Source of the DNA: Vespa crabro
Taxonomy: Eukaryota; Arthropoda; Insecta; Hymenoptera; Vespidae
Assembly: GCF_910589235.1 (NCBI RefSeq)
Contig: NW_025813595.1
Coordinates: 2,790,001-2,854,000 of the forward strand
DNA length: 64,000 nt
Direction of reading: 5' to 3'
Shown here: piece by piece, positions 41,380 through 55,782 of the stretch
How positions within the stretch are numbered: the first letter of the stretch is position 1
Layout of the letters: every line of letters begins with the position of its first letter
Notes under the pieces: model-generated
Told to the model about the DNA's origin: nothing
Databases searched by the model: none
Seen by the model: the letters and a program-made list of their open reading frames with translations, nothing else
Program-made: the position numbers and the translations under genes

Positions 41380-42240
41380 TAATAAAGATAATAATGACAC
41401 AATAATAATAATAATAATAATATTAATAACGATAATAACGGTAATAACGATAAAATCAATAATAACAATAGTTAGAATACTAATAATAATAATAATGACA
41501 ATTACGATATTAACGATAATAATAATATTTATAATAACAATATAAAAATAATAACGATAACAAAAATAATAACGATATCTATAATAACGATAATAAAGAC
41601 AATAATAATAATAATAATAATATCGATATTAAATATAATAACGATAATAACGACAATAATATTAATAATAATAATAATATCGATAATAAAGATAATGACG
41701 ACAATCATAATAATAATAATAATATTAATTATAATAACGATAATAACGATAATAACGATAATAATAATAATAATAATAACGACATTAATAACTATAATAA
41801 ATATAATAAATATATGGTATTAACGATAAAAGCGACAGTAGTTGTAATAGTAATAACGATAATAACAGAAATAGCGGCAATAAAATAATAACAATAAAGA
41901 TAATAACGATATTATCTAAAATAACGATAAATGTTATAAGATTAATAAAAATAAGAACAATAGCAACGATAATAACAACAATAAACATAAAAACAGTAAC
42001 GATAGTACAACAATAATAATAACAATAAAAATAACGATAAAAAAGTTAGAAACAATAAAAACGATAATAACTATATTAACGATAACAATAATAACGAAAA
42101 TAACGTTAATTTCGATATTAATAATAGCAATATTAAAGATTATAACGTTAATAATAATAATAACGACATTAATAACTATAATAAATATAATAACGATAAG
42201 GTATTAACGATAATAACGACAATAGTAGTAATAATAATAA
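41270..42240. repeat. 384-base-spaced duplication around the GATATGGTATT landmark
   Basis: ACGACATTAATAACTATAAT occurs with GACATT at 41781 and 42165 (384 bases, 128 triplets). Both copies are followed by AATATAATAA, then TATGGTATTAACGATAAA in one and AAGGTATTAACGATAATA in the other. The upstream part (41390-41480) carries a partial ATGACACAATAATAATAATA family copy. The middle (41570-41620) carries the GATATCTATAATAACG block. Confidence 0.7.
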
Positions 42241-42382
42241 TGATAAAAACGATAATAACGACAATAAAAATAATAATAATAAAGAAAATAACGATATTAT
42301 CGAAAATAACGATAATAACGGTAATAATAAGAACAATAATATCAATAATAACAATAATAGCGATTATAACGATAATAAGGAC

Positions 42383-42413
<31 letters not shown>

Positions 42414-42959
42414 ATAATAATAATATCAATGATTACAACGAAAATAATGATAATAATGGTAGTAATAAAAACAATTAACAAACGATAAAAAAGATAATAA
42501 TGATAATTACGATAATAACAATTATAATAACAGCGATAATAACGATAATATCATTAATAAGAATAACAATATTGACGATAATAACAGATATGGTAATAAT
42601 AATAATAACAATAATTACGATAATAACGATAATAATAATAATAGTAACAAAAATATTCCCCACAATAATAACAATAATAATGGTTATGATAAGAATAATA
42701 TCAATTATAATAACAATAATAGTGATAATAACGATAATAATTATAATAATGATAATTATAATAATAATTATAACGATAATAACGATAATATTAATGATAA
42801 TATTAATAAGATCGATAGTAACGTTAATAGTAATAATTATAAATTAGATAATAACGATACTAACGATAATAACTATAATAATAATAATAAATGTCAAAAT
42901 AATAATTATAATAACAATAACAATAATATCAATAATAACGATTATTACGATAATAAGGA

Positions 42960-43083
42960 TATTAATATTGACTATAATAATGATAACGAAGATAATAACG
43001 GCATTAATAAATATTATAATAATGTCGATAATAAGGTTAATTACGAAAATAACGGTAATAAATATAATAACAATAATAACGAC

Positions 43084-43115
<32 letters not shown>

Positions 43116-43270
43116 TACTAACGAAAATAGCAATAATAGCGATTATAGTAATAACAACAATAAAGATAATAACGATATTAACAATATTAACGATAATAAT
43201 AATAACAATAATACGATAATAACGATAATAATAATAACTATTATAACGATAATAAAGATAATAGCGAAAA
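42960..43270. repeat. Block shared with 19740-19990
   Basis: ATAAGGTTAATTACGAAAAT at 43031 followed by AACGGTAATAAATA. ACGACAATAATAATAATAAT and ACAACAATAAAGATAATAAC follow. It ends near a short CACCGGTAAA island at about 43271. Confidence 0.65.
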
Positions 43271-43299
43271 CACCGGTAAAAATAATAATAATAACGATA

Positions 43300-44013
43300 A
43301 TAAAAATAATAACGGTAATAATTGTAATAACAGTAATAATAGTAATAATAACGATAATAACGATAATGACGATAATAATAACAGTATTAATAACGATGAT
43401 AAGGATAATGACGATAACACCGATAATAATAATAACAGATATACCGATAATAACGATAATAACGATTATAATAATAATGACAATAACGGTAATGGTGATT
43501 AAAACGATAATAACGATATTAACATAATAAAAATAAAGATAATCTCGAAAATAATGGTAATAATAATAAAATTAATAATGATTAAAACGACAAATAATGA
43601 TAAATTTAATAACAATTATAACGATAATAACGACAATAACCATAATAACAATAATATGCAAAAGAACAACTGTAGTAACGATAATAAAAATAATAATATC
43701 AACAATTATAACGATAAGGACGTAAATAATAATAACGGTAATAACGATAATAAAAAAAATGTTAATAACGATAATAATTATAAAAATAATAATGATAATA
43801 ATCATAATTACGCTAATAAAGATTATAATGAAAATAATAATAATAATAACAATAATAACGATTATATCGATACTAACGATAATAACCATAATATTGAGAA
43901 TAATAATGATAATAACAATATTAACTAAAATATCGATAATAACAAAGATAATAATAATAATAACGATAATAAAGAAAATAACGATACTAAAAATAATAAT
44001 AATGAAAATGAAG

Positions 44014-44044
<31 letters not shown>

Positions 44045-45980
44045 GAATAATTACGATAATATCGATAATAATTTTAACAATAATAACGATAAAAACGATA
44101 ATAACGGTAATAATAATAACAATATTAACGTGAAGGACGATATTAACGAAAATAATAATATTATTCTTCACGATAATAAAGATAATAACGGAAATATTAT
44201 TCGAAATAATAACAATAATAACACAAATATTGATAATAACTATAATATCGATAAAATATTAACGTTAATAACGAAAAAACAGATAATAAGTACGATAATA
44301 ACGATAATAATAATAGTAATAAAAACGATAATAACAATAATAACGTTAATAGCGATAATAATATTTTTAACAATAATAACGATAATGAGGATAGTCACAA
44401 TAATAATGATAATAATGACGATAATATCGATAGTAACAATAACAATAATAACAATAATAACGATAATAATATAATAACGAAAACAATAATAAGGATAATA
44501 ACGGAAATAAACGTAATAATAATAAATAAAATAAAGATAACAACGATATTAACGATACTAACTATTATAATAATAACAATAATATGGATAATACCGAAAA
44601 TAAAGATAATAATAATAAATATAATAACTATAACAATGATATTAAATATTATATCGATAATAATAATAATAATAATAGTAAGAATAATTATAATAATAAA
44701 AGGCAAAAAGATAATAACGAAAATATTAATAACAATAGTGACGTTAATAAAGATAATAATAATAATAATAAAAACCAAATTTACGATAATAACAATAAGA
44801 ATGATTATAATAACAATATTAATAGCTATAATCACTATAATATCGATAATAATAATAATAAAAGCATAGCATAATAACGATAATAATAATAATCATAATA
44901 ACGATAGTAGTATTAATAATACTAACAATTATATCGATAAAATCGATAATAATAATAATAATAATAACGATATTAATGATAATAACGATTATAAAGGAAA
45001 TAGTAATAGTAATAATAATATTAATAACACCAATAACGATAATGTAATAATTACAATAATATCTGTGATAATAATAATAATAACGATAATAACCATAATA
45101 ACGGTAATAATCATAATAATAATATTAATATAAAAGGTAATAACTATAATAATGATAAGAATAATTATAATAACGATAATAAATTTAATAGCAATAATAA
45201 TCCTGATAAGCATTAAAATAACGATAATAACGATAATAACGAAAGTAATAGTTGTAATAATTACTCTAATCACTATAAAAAAAAATAACAACGTTATTAA
45301 TAATAATAAAAAAATAATAACGATAATAAAGATAATAGATATCATAATAACGATAATAACGATTATAATGGTAGCAGTAATAACAAAAATTATAATAATA
45401 ACGATTATAACGATATTGAGTATTACAATTATCAAGATAATAATGATTAAAACAATAATTTTAATAATAATAATAAATATGATATCAATATTAACAGTAT
45501 AATATACTAATAATAATAATAACTATAGTAATGTTAATATCGATTATAATAGTAATAATAATAATAATAATAATAACGATAACAACAATAATAACGATAT
45601 TAATGATAATAATTATAATAAAGTTAATAATAAAAATAGTAATAATAATAACAATAATAATGATAATAACGTTAATAACTATAATAAGGATACCAACATT
45701 AATAACAATAATAATAATAATAATAAAATAGTTAATAACAATATTAACGATAATAACGATAATAATAACACAATAATAACGATATTATCGATTATAATGA
45801 TAATAAAGATAATAATTATAACATTAATAACGATCATAAAGATATTAACGATAATAATAATAACAATAATAACGATAATATAGATAATACTCATAACAAT
45901 ATTAAAGATAATATCGATAATAGTAATAATTATAATAATAATATTAACGATCATAACTATAATAGCGATAATAACAATAA
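43300..45980. repeat. Base repeat without recognised long duplicate
   Basis: This is diverged triplet array. I saw no gene and no strong long match. A purine-rich phase break (ATCACTATAAAAAAAAATAA) lies near 45268. A short inverted repeat at 44129-44172 is listed separately. Confidence 0.55.
44129..44172. repeat. Short inverted repeat CGTGAAG/CTTCACG
   Basis: CGTGAAG at 44129-44135 is the reverse complement of CTTCACG at 44166-44172, with a 30-base spacer. The spacer ends in AATAATAATATTATT, which is itself partly palindromic. G and C are scarce here, so a GC-containing 7-base arm stands out. In 64 kb of repeat, chance is still possible. Confidence 0.45.
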
Positions 45981-46029
45981 CAATAATATCGTTAAAAAGG
46001 ATAATTACGAAAATAACAGTAAAAGCGAT

Positions 46030-46670
46030 AATATGTATAAAACGATAATAATAATAATAAAATCGATAATAACGAAATTAAGGATAATAACAGTAATACT
46101 AATAACAATAATAACGATAGAAACCGAATAACGATAATAATAATAACAATTATAAAGATAATAACTAGAATAACGATATTATCGATAACTACAATAACTA
46201 TAATTACGATAATAAAAATAGAAATGATGACAATAATTTCGAAAACAACGATAAAAACGATATCAATAGTAATAAAAGTAAAGATAATATCGGTAAAGTG
46301 GATAAAGATAATAATATTATAATCGATAATAATGATAATAAAAATAATAATAATAAAAGTAACGATAACATCGCTAATATTAACAACTATAAATACGATA
46401 ATAATAATATTAATGAAAATAACTAATATAATAATAGTACATATAACAATAATAACGATAATGACAATAATAATAATAACATCAATACCGATAATTACGA
46501 TGATAACGATAGTAATAATTACAATAATGACGATAATAACTGTATTGATGATAACAATAATAACGACAATTACGATAATATCGATAATATTATTAACATT
46601 ATTAACGTTCATAACGATAACAGTAATAATAATAATAACATGTATAACGATAATAACGATAATAATAATA
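46030..46670. repeat. Duplicated block, partner of 36330-37500
   Basis: It carries TATAAAACGATAATAATAAT, TATCGGTAAAGTGGATAAAG at 46289 and TTATTAACGTTCATAACGAT at 46599, followed by AACATGTATAACGATAATAA. It is the shorter partner by about 370 bases. Confidence 0.75.
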
Positions 46671-46945
46671 CTAACAGTAACAATAATATCGATAATAACT
46701 ATAACAACGATGATAATAATAATGATAATAATTTTAATAACGATAATAACGATACTAACGAAAATAACGATAATAATTATAATAAGAATAAAAATGAAAA
46801 CGATAATAACAATAATTATTAGAACAATAATAACGATATTAAGGATAATAAGGATAACGATAATAAAAATAAATACGATAACAACGATAAGAACGATAAT
46901 AGTAATCTTAAAAATAAAGAAAATAAGGATAATGACGATAACAAC

Positions 46946-46990
<45 letters not shown>

Positions 46991-46999
46991 GACAGTAAC

Positions 47000-48100
47000 G
47001 ATATAAACGATATTAACGATAATAACAATAATATCGATAAGAATAAAAAGATAATAACGATTACAGTAATAATAATAATAACGATAGTAACGAAAGTAAA
47101 GATAGTGACGATAAAAATTATAATAATAATAACGATAAAAACGATATCAACGATAAGAGAGATAATAATGATAATAACAATAATAATAACAATAATAACG
47201 ATAAAAACAATAATAATGAGAACATTAATATTGATAATAACGGTAATAATTATATTTATAATTATAATAATAACATTATTAATGATAATAACAATAAAAA
47301 CGATATCAAAACGATAATAAAAATATTTATAATAATAACGCAAATAGAGATAATCACGATGAAAGTGATAATAATAATAACAATCATAATGATAATAATG
47401 ATAATAACGATAATAACGATAACAATAATAATAATATTCACGATAATAACGATAATGACGATAATAAGGGCAATAATACTAACGTTAATGACGATAATAT
47501 AGATAATAGTAATAGTAGTAATATCTATATTAACAATAATAACGATAATAACAATCATAATAATATCGGAAAAGACAAAATCGAAAACAATGATAAAAAT
47601 ATTAACGAGAATATCGATAATAACAATAATAATAATAACGTTAATGTCGATAATAATAATTAATATAATATTTTTAATAACAATAATAACGATAATAACG
47701 ATAATAACGGTAATAATAATACTAATAAAAAAAATAATATCTAAAATAGGGATAATAACGATAATAACAATAATAACGATAATAATTAATACGTTAATAT
47801 CAATAATAATAATAACATTAATAACGATAACAACGATAATAACACTAACAATAATAACATTATTATCATTAATAACTATAACAATGATGATAACGATAAT
47901 AATTATAAAAGTGATAGCAATAATAACGATATTTACAATAATAAAAAAATTAATAATGTTAGAGATAATAACGATATTAACGATAATAATGATAATAACG
48001 ATAATAACTATAGTAACGATAATAATAATAATAATAATTAGGATAATAAACATAATAATAATAATAAAAATGATATCGATAATAACGATAATATCAATAA
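47000..48100. repeat. Base repeat without recognised long duplicate
   Basis: This is only triplet array with register shifts and no gene. ATAATCACGATGAAAGTGAT near 47350 and AAAATAGGGATAATAACGAT near 47743 are mild departures from the tiling. Confidence 0.55.
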
Positions 48101-48400
48101 TAACGATAATAGCGATAATAACCATTATAAAAATGAAAATAGATGTAACAATAATAACGATAATAACGATAATATCCATAATACTAATTCGATAATAACG
48201 ATAATAATAATAATAATAACGGTTATAACGACAATAAAGATAATAGCTATAATAATAAAAACGATAATAACCATTACAAAAATGAAAATAGAAGTATCAA
48301 TAATAACGATAATCACGATAATAGCCATATTAATAATTCGATAATACCGATAATAATAATAATAATAATAACAATAATAATCATAACAATAATAACGACA
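48100..48400. repeat. 149-base tandem duplication that breaks triplet register
   Basis: AACCATTA(T/C)AAAAATGAAA occurs with ACCATTA at 48121 and 48270. AATTCGATAATA occurs at 48186 and 48335. Both pairs are 149 bases apart, which is not a multiple of three. GAAAATAGATGTAACAATAA in the first unit matches GAAAATAGAAGTATCAATAA in the second. Confidence 0.85.
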
Positions 48401-49069
48401 ATAAAGAGAACGACGATAATAATAATAGTAATAATAACTATAATAAGGATAATAACGATAACATCGATAATAATAATTACAATAATGATGATAATAACTA
48501 TAATAATCATAATAATAATAATGATAACTACGATAATGAAGATGAAAACGATTATAATAATGATCATAATAACGATAACAACAATAATAATTATAACAAT
48601 GAAAACGATAATAATGATAATAACAATAATAATAATGACGATAATATCTATAAAAACGATACTAAAAATAACAATAATAAATATAATAATAGAAATAACG
48701 ATTACAACGATAATTAAAATTACATTAAAGACGATAATTATGATAATTACGATAATAATGAAAGGAATATAAACAATAACAATAATAACGAAAAAATTAT
48801 AATAACGATAATAAAAATTATAATAACGTTAACAACGATAATAATAATTATAATTATAACAATAACACTAATAATGATAGTAACGATAATAAATATAACA
48901 ATAAGTACGAAAATAACTATAATAACGAAAATAAAAATAACAATAAAAAAAACAGCGATAATATCGATCATAACTGTTATATTACTTATAATAACGATAA
49001 TAACGATAAAAAGGAAAGTAACTATAATAACAATGACATTAATAACGTTCAAAACAATAATGAAGTTAA

Positions 49070-49490
49070 TAAAGATAATATTAATAAAATTAATAACGCC
49101 AATGATAACAAGGAAAATAATAACATTAATAATAACTATAATTACGATAATAACGATAATAATAGTAGTAATAATAATAATAATAACGATAATAACGTTA
49201 ATAAAGAAAGTAACGATTATAATATATACGATAATATCAATAATATCGATATTAATAATAACACTACTATGGATAATAACGATAAAAATAATAATGATAA
49301 CAATAATAACGAAATTAACGATAATAACGAAAGGAACGATAATAACAATAATAGTAATATTGTTAACAAAGATAATAACGATATTAACGATATTAACGAT
49401 AATAATGAAAACAATATTAACGAAAATAAAGATGATAAAGATAATAACGATAATAATAATAATAACAGCAATAATATCTATAATTTCGAT
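49070..49490. repeat. Duplicated block, partner of 34870-35360
   Basis: It starts near AAATTAATAACGCCAATGAT (49089) and ends near AACAGCAATAATATCTATAA (49466). It abuts the left part of large duplication copy B, whose partner region in A has no equivalent upstream block. The left edge of the A/B duplication therefore lies between about 49490 and 49680. Confidence 0.7.
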
Positions 49491-50004
49491 AATAACGATA
49501 ATATCGATCATAACGATAATAATAATAGTAATAATAACGATGATAACCACATTAGCTATAATAATAATATTAATAATAATAATAATAACAATAATATCGA
49601 TATTAACGACAATAACAGTAGTAATAATAACAATAATAAGAATAATAACGATAATGATGTTAGCGATTATAATAAAAACAATATTAGCGATAATACCGAT
49701 AATAACAATAACATTAATGACTATAATAACGATAATAACGTTTATAACGATAATAGAAATAATAGTAATAAGAACCATAATAAAGATAATAACGACACAA
49801 TAATAGTAATAATAAGAATAACGATAATAACGGTAATATCGATAAAAATAATAGAAAAATAAAATAATATCAATAATAACGATAAAAAGTATATAAACGA
49901 TAATATCGATAATATAAAATACGATAATAACGATATTATCGATAATAATAATAACAATATTAGCAATAATACCGATAATAATAACAACAATATTGACATT
50001 AATA

Positions 50005-51430
50005 TCGATAATAATAATAACAATAATATCAGTAATACCGGTAATAACGATAATATCGCTAATAATAATAATGATAATAGCGATATAAGCAGTAACAATA
50101 TTATCGATAATATTGACAATATTAAATATAATAATGACAATAATTTTAAAACGATAATAATTATCATAATTATAGTAGTAATGACGATAATAACGATATT
50201 AAAAATAAAAATATTAACGATAAAATAGATAAAAATAATAAAATTCATAATGATAATAACGATAATAACGATAATAACGATAATAAAGTTATAATATCAT
50301 TAATAAGGACGCGAAAATGATTATAATAGAAATAATAATAATTACAATATCGATAATAACGATAATAAAGGTAAAATGGATAATAATAATAGTAATAACA
50401 TTAGTAATAATAATAATGATAATGACTATAATAACGATAATAATAATAGTTATAATAACATTATAAAAATAATAACGAAAACAACGATAATAACGATATC
50501 TATAAAAACGATAATAAAGACAATAATAATAACAATAATGATACCGATAATAACTGTAATAATGATAGTAAACATAATGGCGATAATAACGATAATATCG
50601 ATAATAATAATAATAATAGTAACAGTAATATCGAAAATAACGATAATAACGACAGTAATAATAATAATAATAAAAATATCCATAATGCAGATAATGTCGC
50701 CAATAATAATAATTATATAATATTAGTAATAATAACGATAATGACGATAATAATAATAGTATTAATAACAATATTAAAAATAATAACGATAATAACGATA
50801 ATAATAATAATAATAACGACATTATAACTATAATAAATATAATAACGATATGTTATTAACGTTAAAGACGACAATAGTTGTAATAGAAATAACGATAAAA
50901 ACGATATTAACGTTAAGAATAGTAACGATAATAACGATAATATTGATAATAATAATAACAATATTTACGATAATATCGATAATAGTAATAATAATAATAA
51001 CAATATTAACGATCATAACGATAATAGCAATAATATTAATAAAGATAATAACGATAATAAGAAAAATAATAATATCGATAGCAACAATAATAATTATAAT
51101 GATGATTATATTAGTAATACTAATAACGATTACAACGATAATAACGATAATAACGATAATAATAAAAAAATTAATAAGGACAATTACGTTAATAACTAAA
51201 ATAATAATAGCAATAATAACTATAAAAACGATAACAATGATAATAAAAGTAATAACAATAATAACGATAACAATATTAATAACAATAAAAACGATTATAA
51301 TATAAATAACGATAATGCAATACCGGTATACCAACAAGTACCAATAATACTAATAAAAATAATAACGTTAAAGCGATATTAACGATAATCACCTTAATTC
51401 TGATAACAATATTAACAATAATAACGATAA
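50005..51430. repeat. 1419-base segment present in copy B, missing in copy A
   Basis: On the left, CAACAATATTGAC aligns at 16961/49985 (offset 33024). On the right, CGATTGTAATGATAATAATA aligns at 16993/51434 to within a few bases (offset 34443). The difference is 1419 bases, 473 triplets. The segment carries an ACGATAATAATTATCATAAT word (near 50153), a GATATCTATAAAAACG block (near 50497) and the TATGTTATTAACG landmark (50849). Its left part also follows the same flank at 9560-10000 and 31200-31760, so a deletion in A explains the data better than an insertion in B. Confidence 0.75.
51312..51420. other. Non-triplet island with ACCGGTATACC
   Basis: AATGCAATACCGGTATACCA, then ACAAGTACCAATAATACTAA, and later GATAATCACCTTAATTCTGA do not fit the AAT/AAC/GAT tiling. 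ACCGGT is a 6-base palindrome and GGTATACC an 8-base palindrome. The island lies close to the right end of the segment missing in copy A. I recognise no gene or mobile-element terminus. Confidence 0.55.
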
Positions 51431-54400
51431 TAACGATTGTAATGATAATAATATTAACAATAATATCGATAAATTCAATCATACCGATAATTATAATAAT
51501 AGTAATATCGATAAGAAGGAAAATTAAGAGAAAAAACGGTAATAACGAATATAACGATAATAACGGTAATAATTATAACAATAATGACGATAATAACGAT
51601 AATTACGATAATAATTATAATGACGATAATAATTATAATAGTAATAACAATAAAAACAATAGGAAAGATAATGATGATAGTAATAATAACTATAATTACG
51701 ACAATAGTAATAATAATGACGATAATAACGATATGAGCGATTATAACAATAATAATTATAAAGATAATAACGAAATTGACCATAATAACGATAATGGTGA
51801 TAATAACGATAATAATAATAATAATAGTAACAACAATAACGATAATTACAATAATAATAACAACAGCAATAACGGTAATACCGATAATAACGATAATAAT
51901 AATAACAGTAATAACGATAATAACGATAAGTACGATTATAATAATGTCGATATTAACGAAAACAGTAATAATAATTATATCGGTAATAACAATAATAACA
52001 ATAATAATAATAACAATAAAAAAGATAATAAAGAAATCAACGATAGTAATTGTAATAATAAAATAATAATAACGATACTAACGATAATAACGATATTAAC
52101 GATATTATCGATAATATTAACAATAATAATAACTATAATGACGACAATAACGATAATAACGATATTAATAATAACAATTGTAACGATACTATCGATAATA
52201 ATAATTAAAATATTAACGATAATATCGATATTAATAATAATAATAATTACGATTATGACGATAATAACGATAATAACGATTATAATAATAACGACAATAA
52301 CGGTAATAACGATAATAATAATAATATTAATAAAGATAATAAGGGTATTAATGACAAAAACGATAATAATGTCAACAATACAAATTATTATAATATTAAT
52401 AATAATATCGACGATAATAACAATAATAATAAGATGAACAATAAAGATAATAACGAAAATAGCCATAAAAATTATGTTAATAATAACGATAATAAAGTTA
52501 TTAGTAATAATAATAATAATAACAATAATAATTGCGTTAATGATGCTAAAAACAATAAACATTGTAACGATATTCGAAATAATAATAATGACGATAACTA
52601 TGGTAATAACGATAATAACGATAATTATAATAACATTGAAAACAATAATATTAATAAAAACAATAAATGTAATAACGATAATAATAATAAAATAATAACA
52701 ATAATAAGGGTAATAACAATAATATAAATAACACAATTTAGGATAATAATGATTATAAATATAATGATAATAACGATAGTAATTATAATAATAATATCAA
52801 TGATAAAGATAATAATAATAACATTAATATCGATAATAACGATTATAACGATAATAATAATACTAATAATAACAAAAATAACAATAATAATCATAAAAAA
52901 TATAATACCATTAATGACGATAATCACGATATTAACGAAAATAATGAAAGTAATAAAAATAATATCGATAATTAAGCTAAGAACGATAATAACAATAATA
53001 ATAATAACAATAAAAACTATAATAACGATAATAAAGATAATTATAATAACGATAATATCGATAATATTAATAATAATTATAAAAATAATAACGATAATAA
53101 CGATAATAGTAGTAACAATAAAACGATAATAACCATAATAATAATAATAAATATAATAATAACAACAAAAATAACAATAATAATGGTAATAATAATAATA
53201 ATATTAACAATAATAACGATAACAACGGCAATAGTGATAAAAGTAATAAAAATATAATAGAAAATAAGGATAATAACGATGACAACGATAATAATAATAA
53301 CAATATTAACGATAATAACGATAATAACGATTATACGGATTATTATAATAAAGATAATAACGATAATGGCAATAATAATAATAACGATAATGACGATAAT
53401 AACGATAATAATGATAGTAACTATAATATCGATGATAACAATAATAACGATAATAATAATAACAATAATACCGATAATAACGATAATAAATATAATAATA
53501 ATAGTAATAATAAAGATTATAAAAATAATAACGATTATAATGATAATCACGAATATAATATTAATAATAATAACAATAATAACGATAATAACGATAATTA
53601 CATTAATTGAAGTAATAATAAAAATATTAACAATGTTTGCAATAACAATGATAATAACGATAATAATAGTGGTAACAATTAATGTAATAAAAATAATAAC
53701 GATAATAACGATAATAAGGATAATAATAATAACGATAATAACGATAAGAATGATAATAATATTAATAATAATATAAATGACAATGATTAAAACGATAATT
53801 ATGATACGTTAATACCTAAAATAAGGATAATAATGATAAGAACGATAATTATAATAACAATAATAACAATTATAATGGTTATAACGAAAAAATAATAATA
53901 ATAAGACCTATAAGGACGATAATATAGATAATAGTAGTAGTAATTATAACAATATTATCAAAATTAAAGATAATAACGATTACAATATTATCGATAATAA
54001 CGTTAGTTATAACAATATTAATTACAATAATAACGATAATAAAGATAACAATAATAATTAATAACGTTAATGCCGTTAATAACGTTAATAATAATAATAA
54101 TAACTATAATAATAATAACTATAAAAACGATAATAACCATAATATCGAAAATAACGACGATAGATATAATAAAAATAATAATAATAATATTAACGAAAGT
54201 AGTGATTATAACGGTAAGAACGATATAAATAATAGTAAAATTAAACGTAATAACGATAATAAGGATAATAACATTAAAGTAAATAACGATAATATAGACA
54301 ATAATATTAATAATAATAGCGATAATAATGATAATAACGATAATAATTATATCGAAAATAACGACAATAATAATAATAATAATAACGTCGATAAGGATAA

Positions 54401-55254
54401 TAACGATAACATCGGTAATAAAAGTAACAAAAATATAGATAATAATGATAATAACGATAATAACGTCATTTAATATAATAATAATAACGATAATATCGAT
54501 AATAATAATAACGATAATGACGACAAAAGTAATAATAATATTAATGGTAATAACGATAATAATGATAATATCGATAATAATTATAACGTAAATGACGACG
54601 ATTGTAATAATCATAACAACGATAATAAGGATAAATACGATAACATCGATAATAATAATAGCAACATTAACAATAATATAAACAAAAACGATGATAACCG
54701 TATAATAATAATAATAATAATAATAATGATAATTTTAATAATAATAATAATAATAATAATAATGATAATTTTAATAATAATAATAATAATAATAATAACA
54801 ACATTAATAACGATAATAACGATAAAACGATAATAGCGATATGAATTATAATAATTATAACAAAAATAACGTCAGCAACGATAATTATGATAATAATATT
54901 AATAATAATTTCGATAATAATGATTATAACGATAATGACGATAGTAACGATTATAATAATAACGATAATAACGATATTTACGATATTAATTATAATAATA
55001 ATAAAGATAAAAACGATATTAACGATAATAACGATAATAATAATAATGATAATAACGATAAAGTATAATAATAAAATATCAATAGTAACAATAATAACGA
55101 TAATGACGATAATATCGATAATAATAATAACGATAGTGACGATGATAATAATAACGATCATAAAGTTTATAATGATAATAAAAAGAATAATAATTATAGT
55201 AGTAGTTGAAATAATAATGATAATAAGGGTAATAAAAACGACAATAATAACGAT

Positions 55255-55400
55255 ATTAACGAAAATAGTTATAACAATAGTAACGGAATCAACGATAATT
55301 ACATTAATAATAATAATAATAATAATAACGGAAGTAAGTATAATAACGGTGACAAATATAGCATTAATAACAATTATAACTATAATAATGATAATATCGG
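55255..55400. repeat. GGTGACA higher-order module, copy at 55 kb
   Basis: ATTAACGAAAATAGTTATAA, CAATAGTAACGGAATCAACG, GGAAGTAAGTATAATAACGG and a TGACAAATATAGCATTAATAA word occur in the usual order. It lies inside copy B at a place where the A counterpart could not be identified. Confidence 0.65.
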
Positions 55401-55710
55401 TAATAACAATAATAATAATTGTAATAATAACAGAAATAATAATAATGATAATTACAATAATAACGATAATTATAATAGTTATAATAACATTATAACAATA
55501 TTAACGATAACAACCATAATAAAGGTATCTATAATAGCGATAATAAAGACAACAACAAAAACAATAATAATATCGATAATATCTATAATAATGATAATAA
55601 CCATAATGACGATAATAACGTTAATAATAAATAACAGTAATAACGATAATAGCGATAATAAAGACAATAATAATAATAATAATAATATCGATAATAAAGA
55701 TAATGACGCC

Positions 55711-55782
<72 letters not shown>
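55711..55782. repeat. Perfect (AAT)24 microsatellite
   Basis: Seventy-two uninterrupted bases of AAT lie between GACGCC and CATATT. It is the longest perfect microsatellite I found in the window and likely the most length-variable site. Confidence 0.95.

Noticed and set aside
51312..51345. ACCGGTATACC considered as an operator or recombinase site.
   Set aside because: A single short palindromic word without a second site, neighbouring gene or known match is not enough to name a function.
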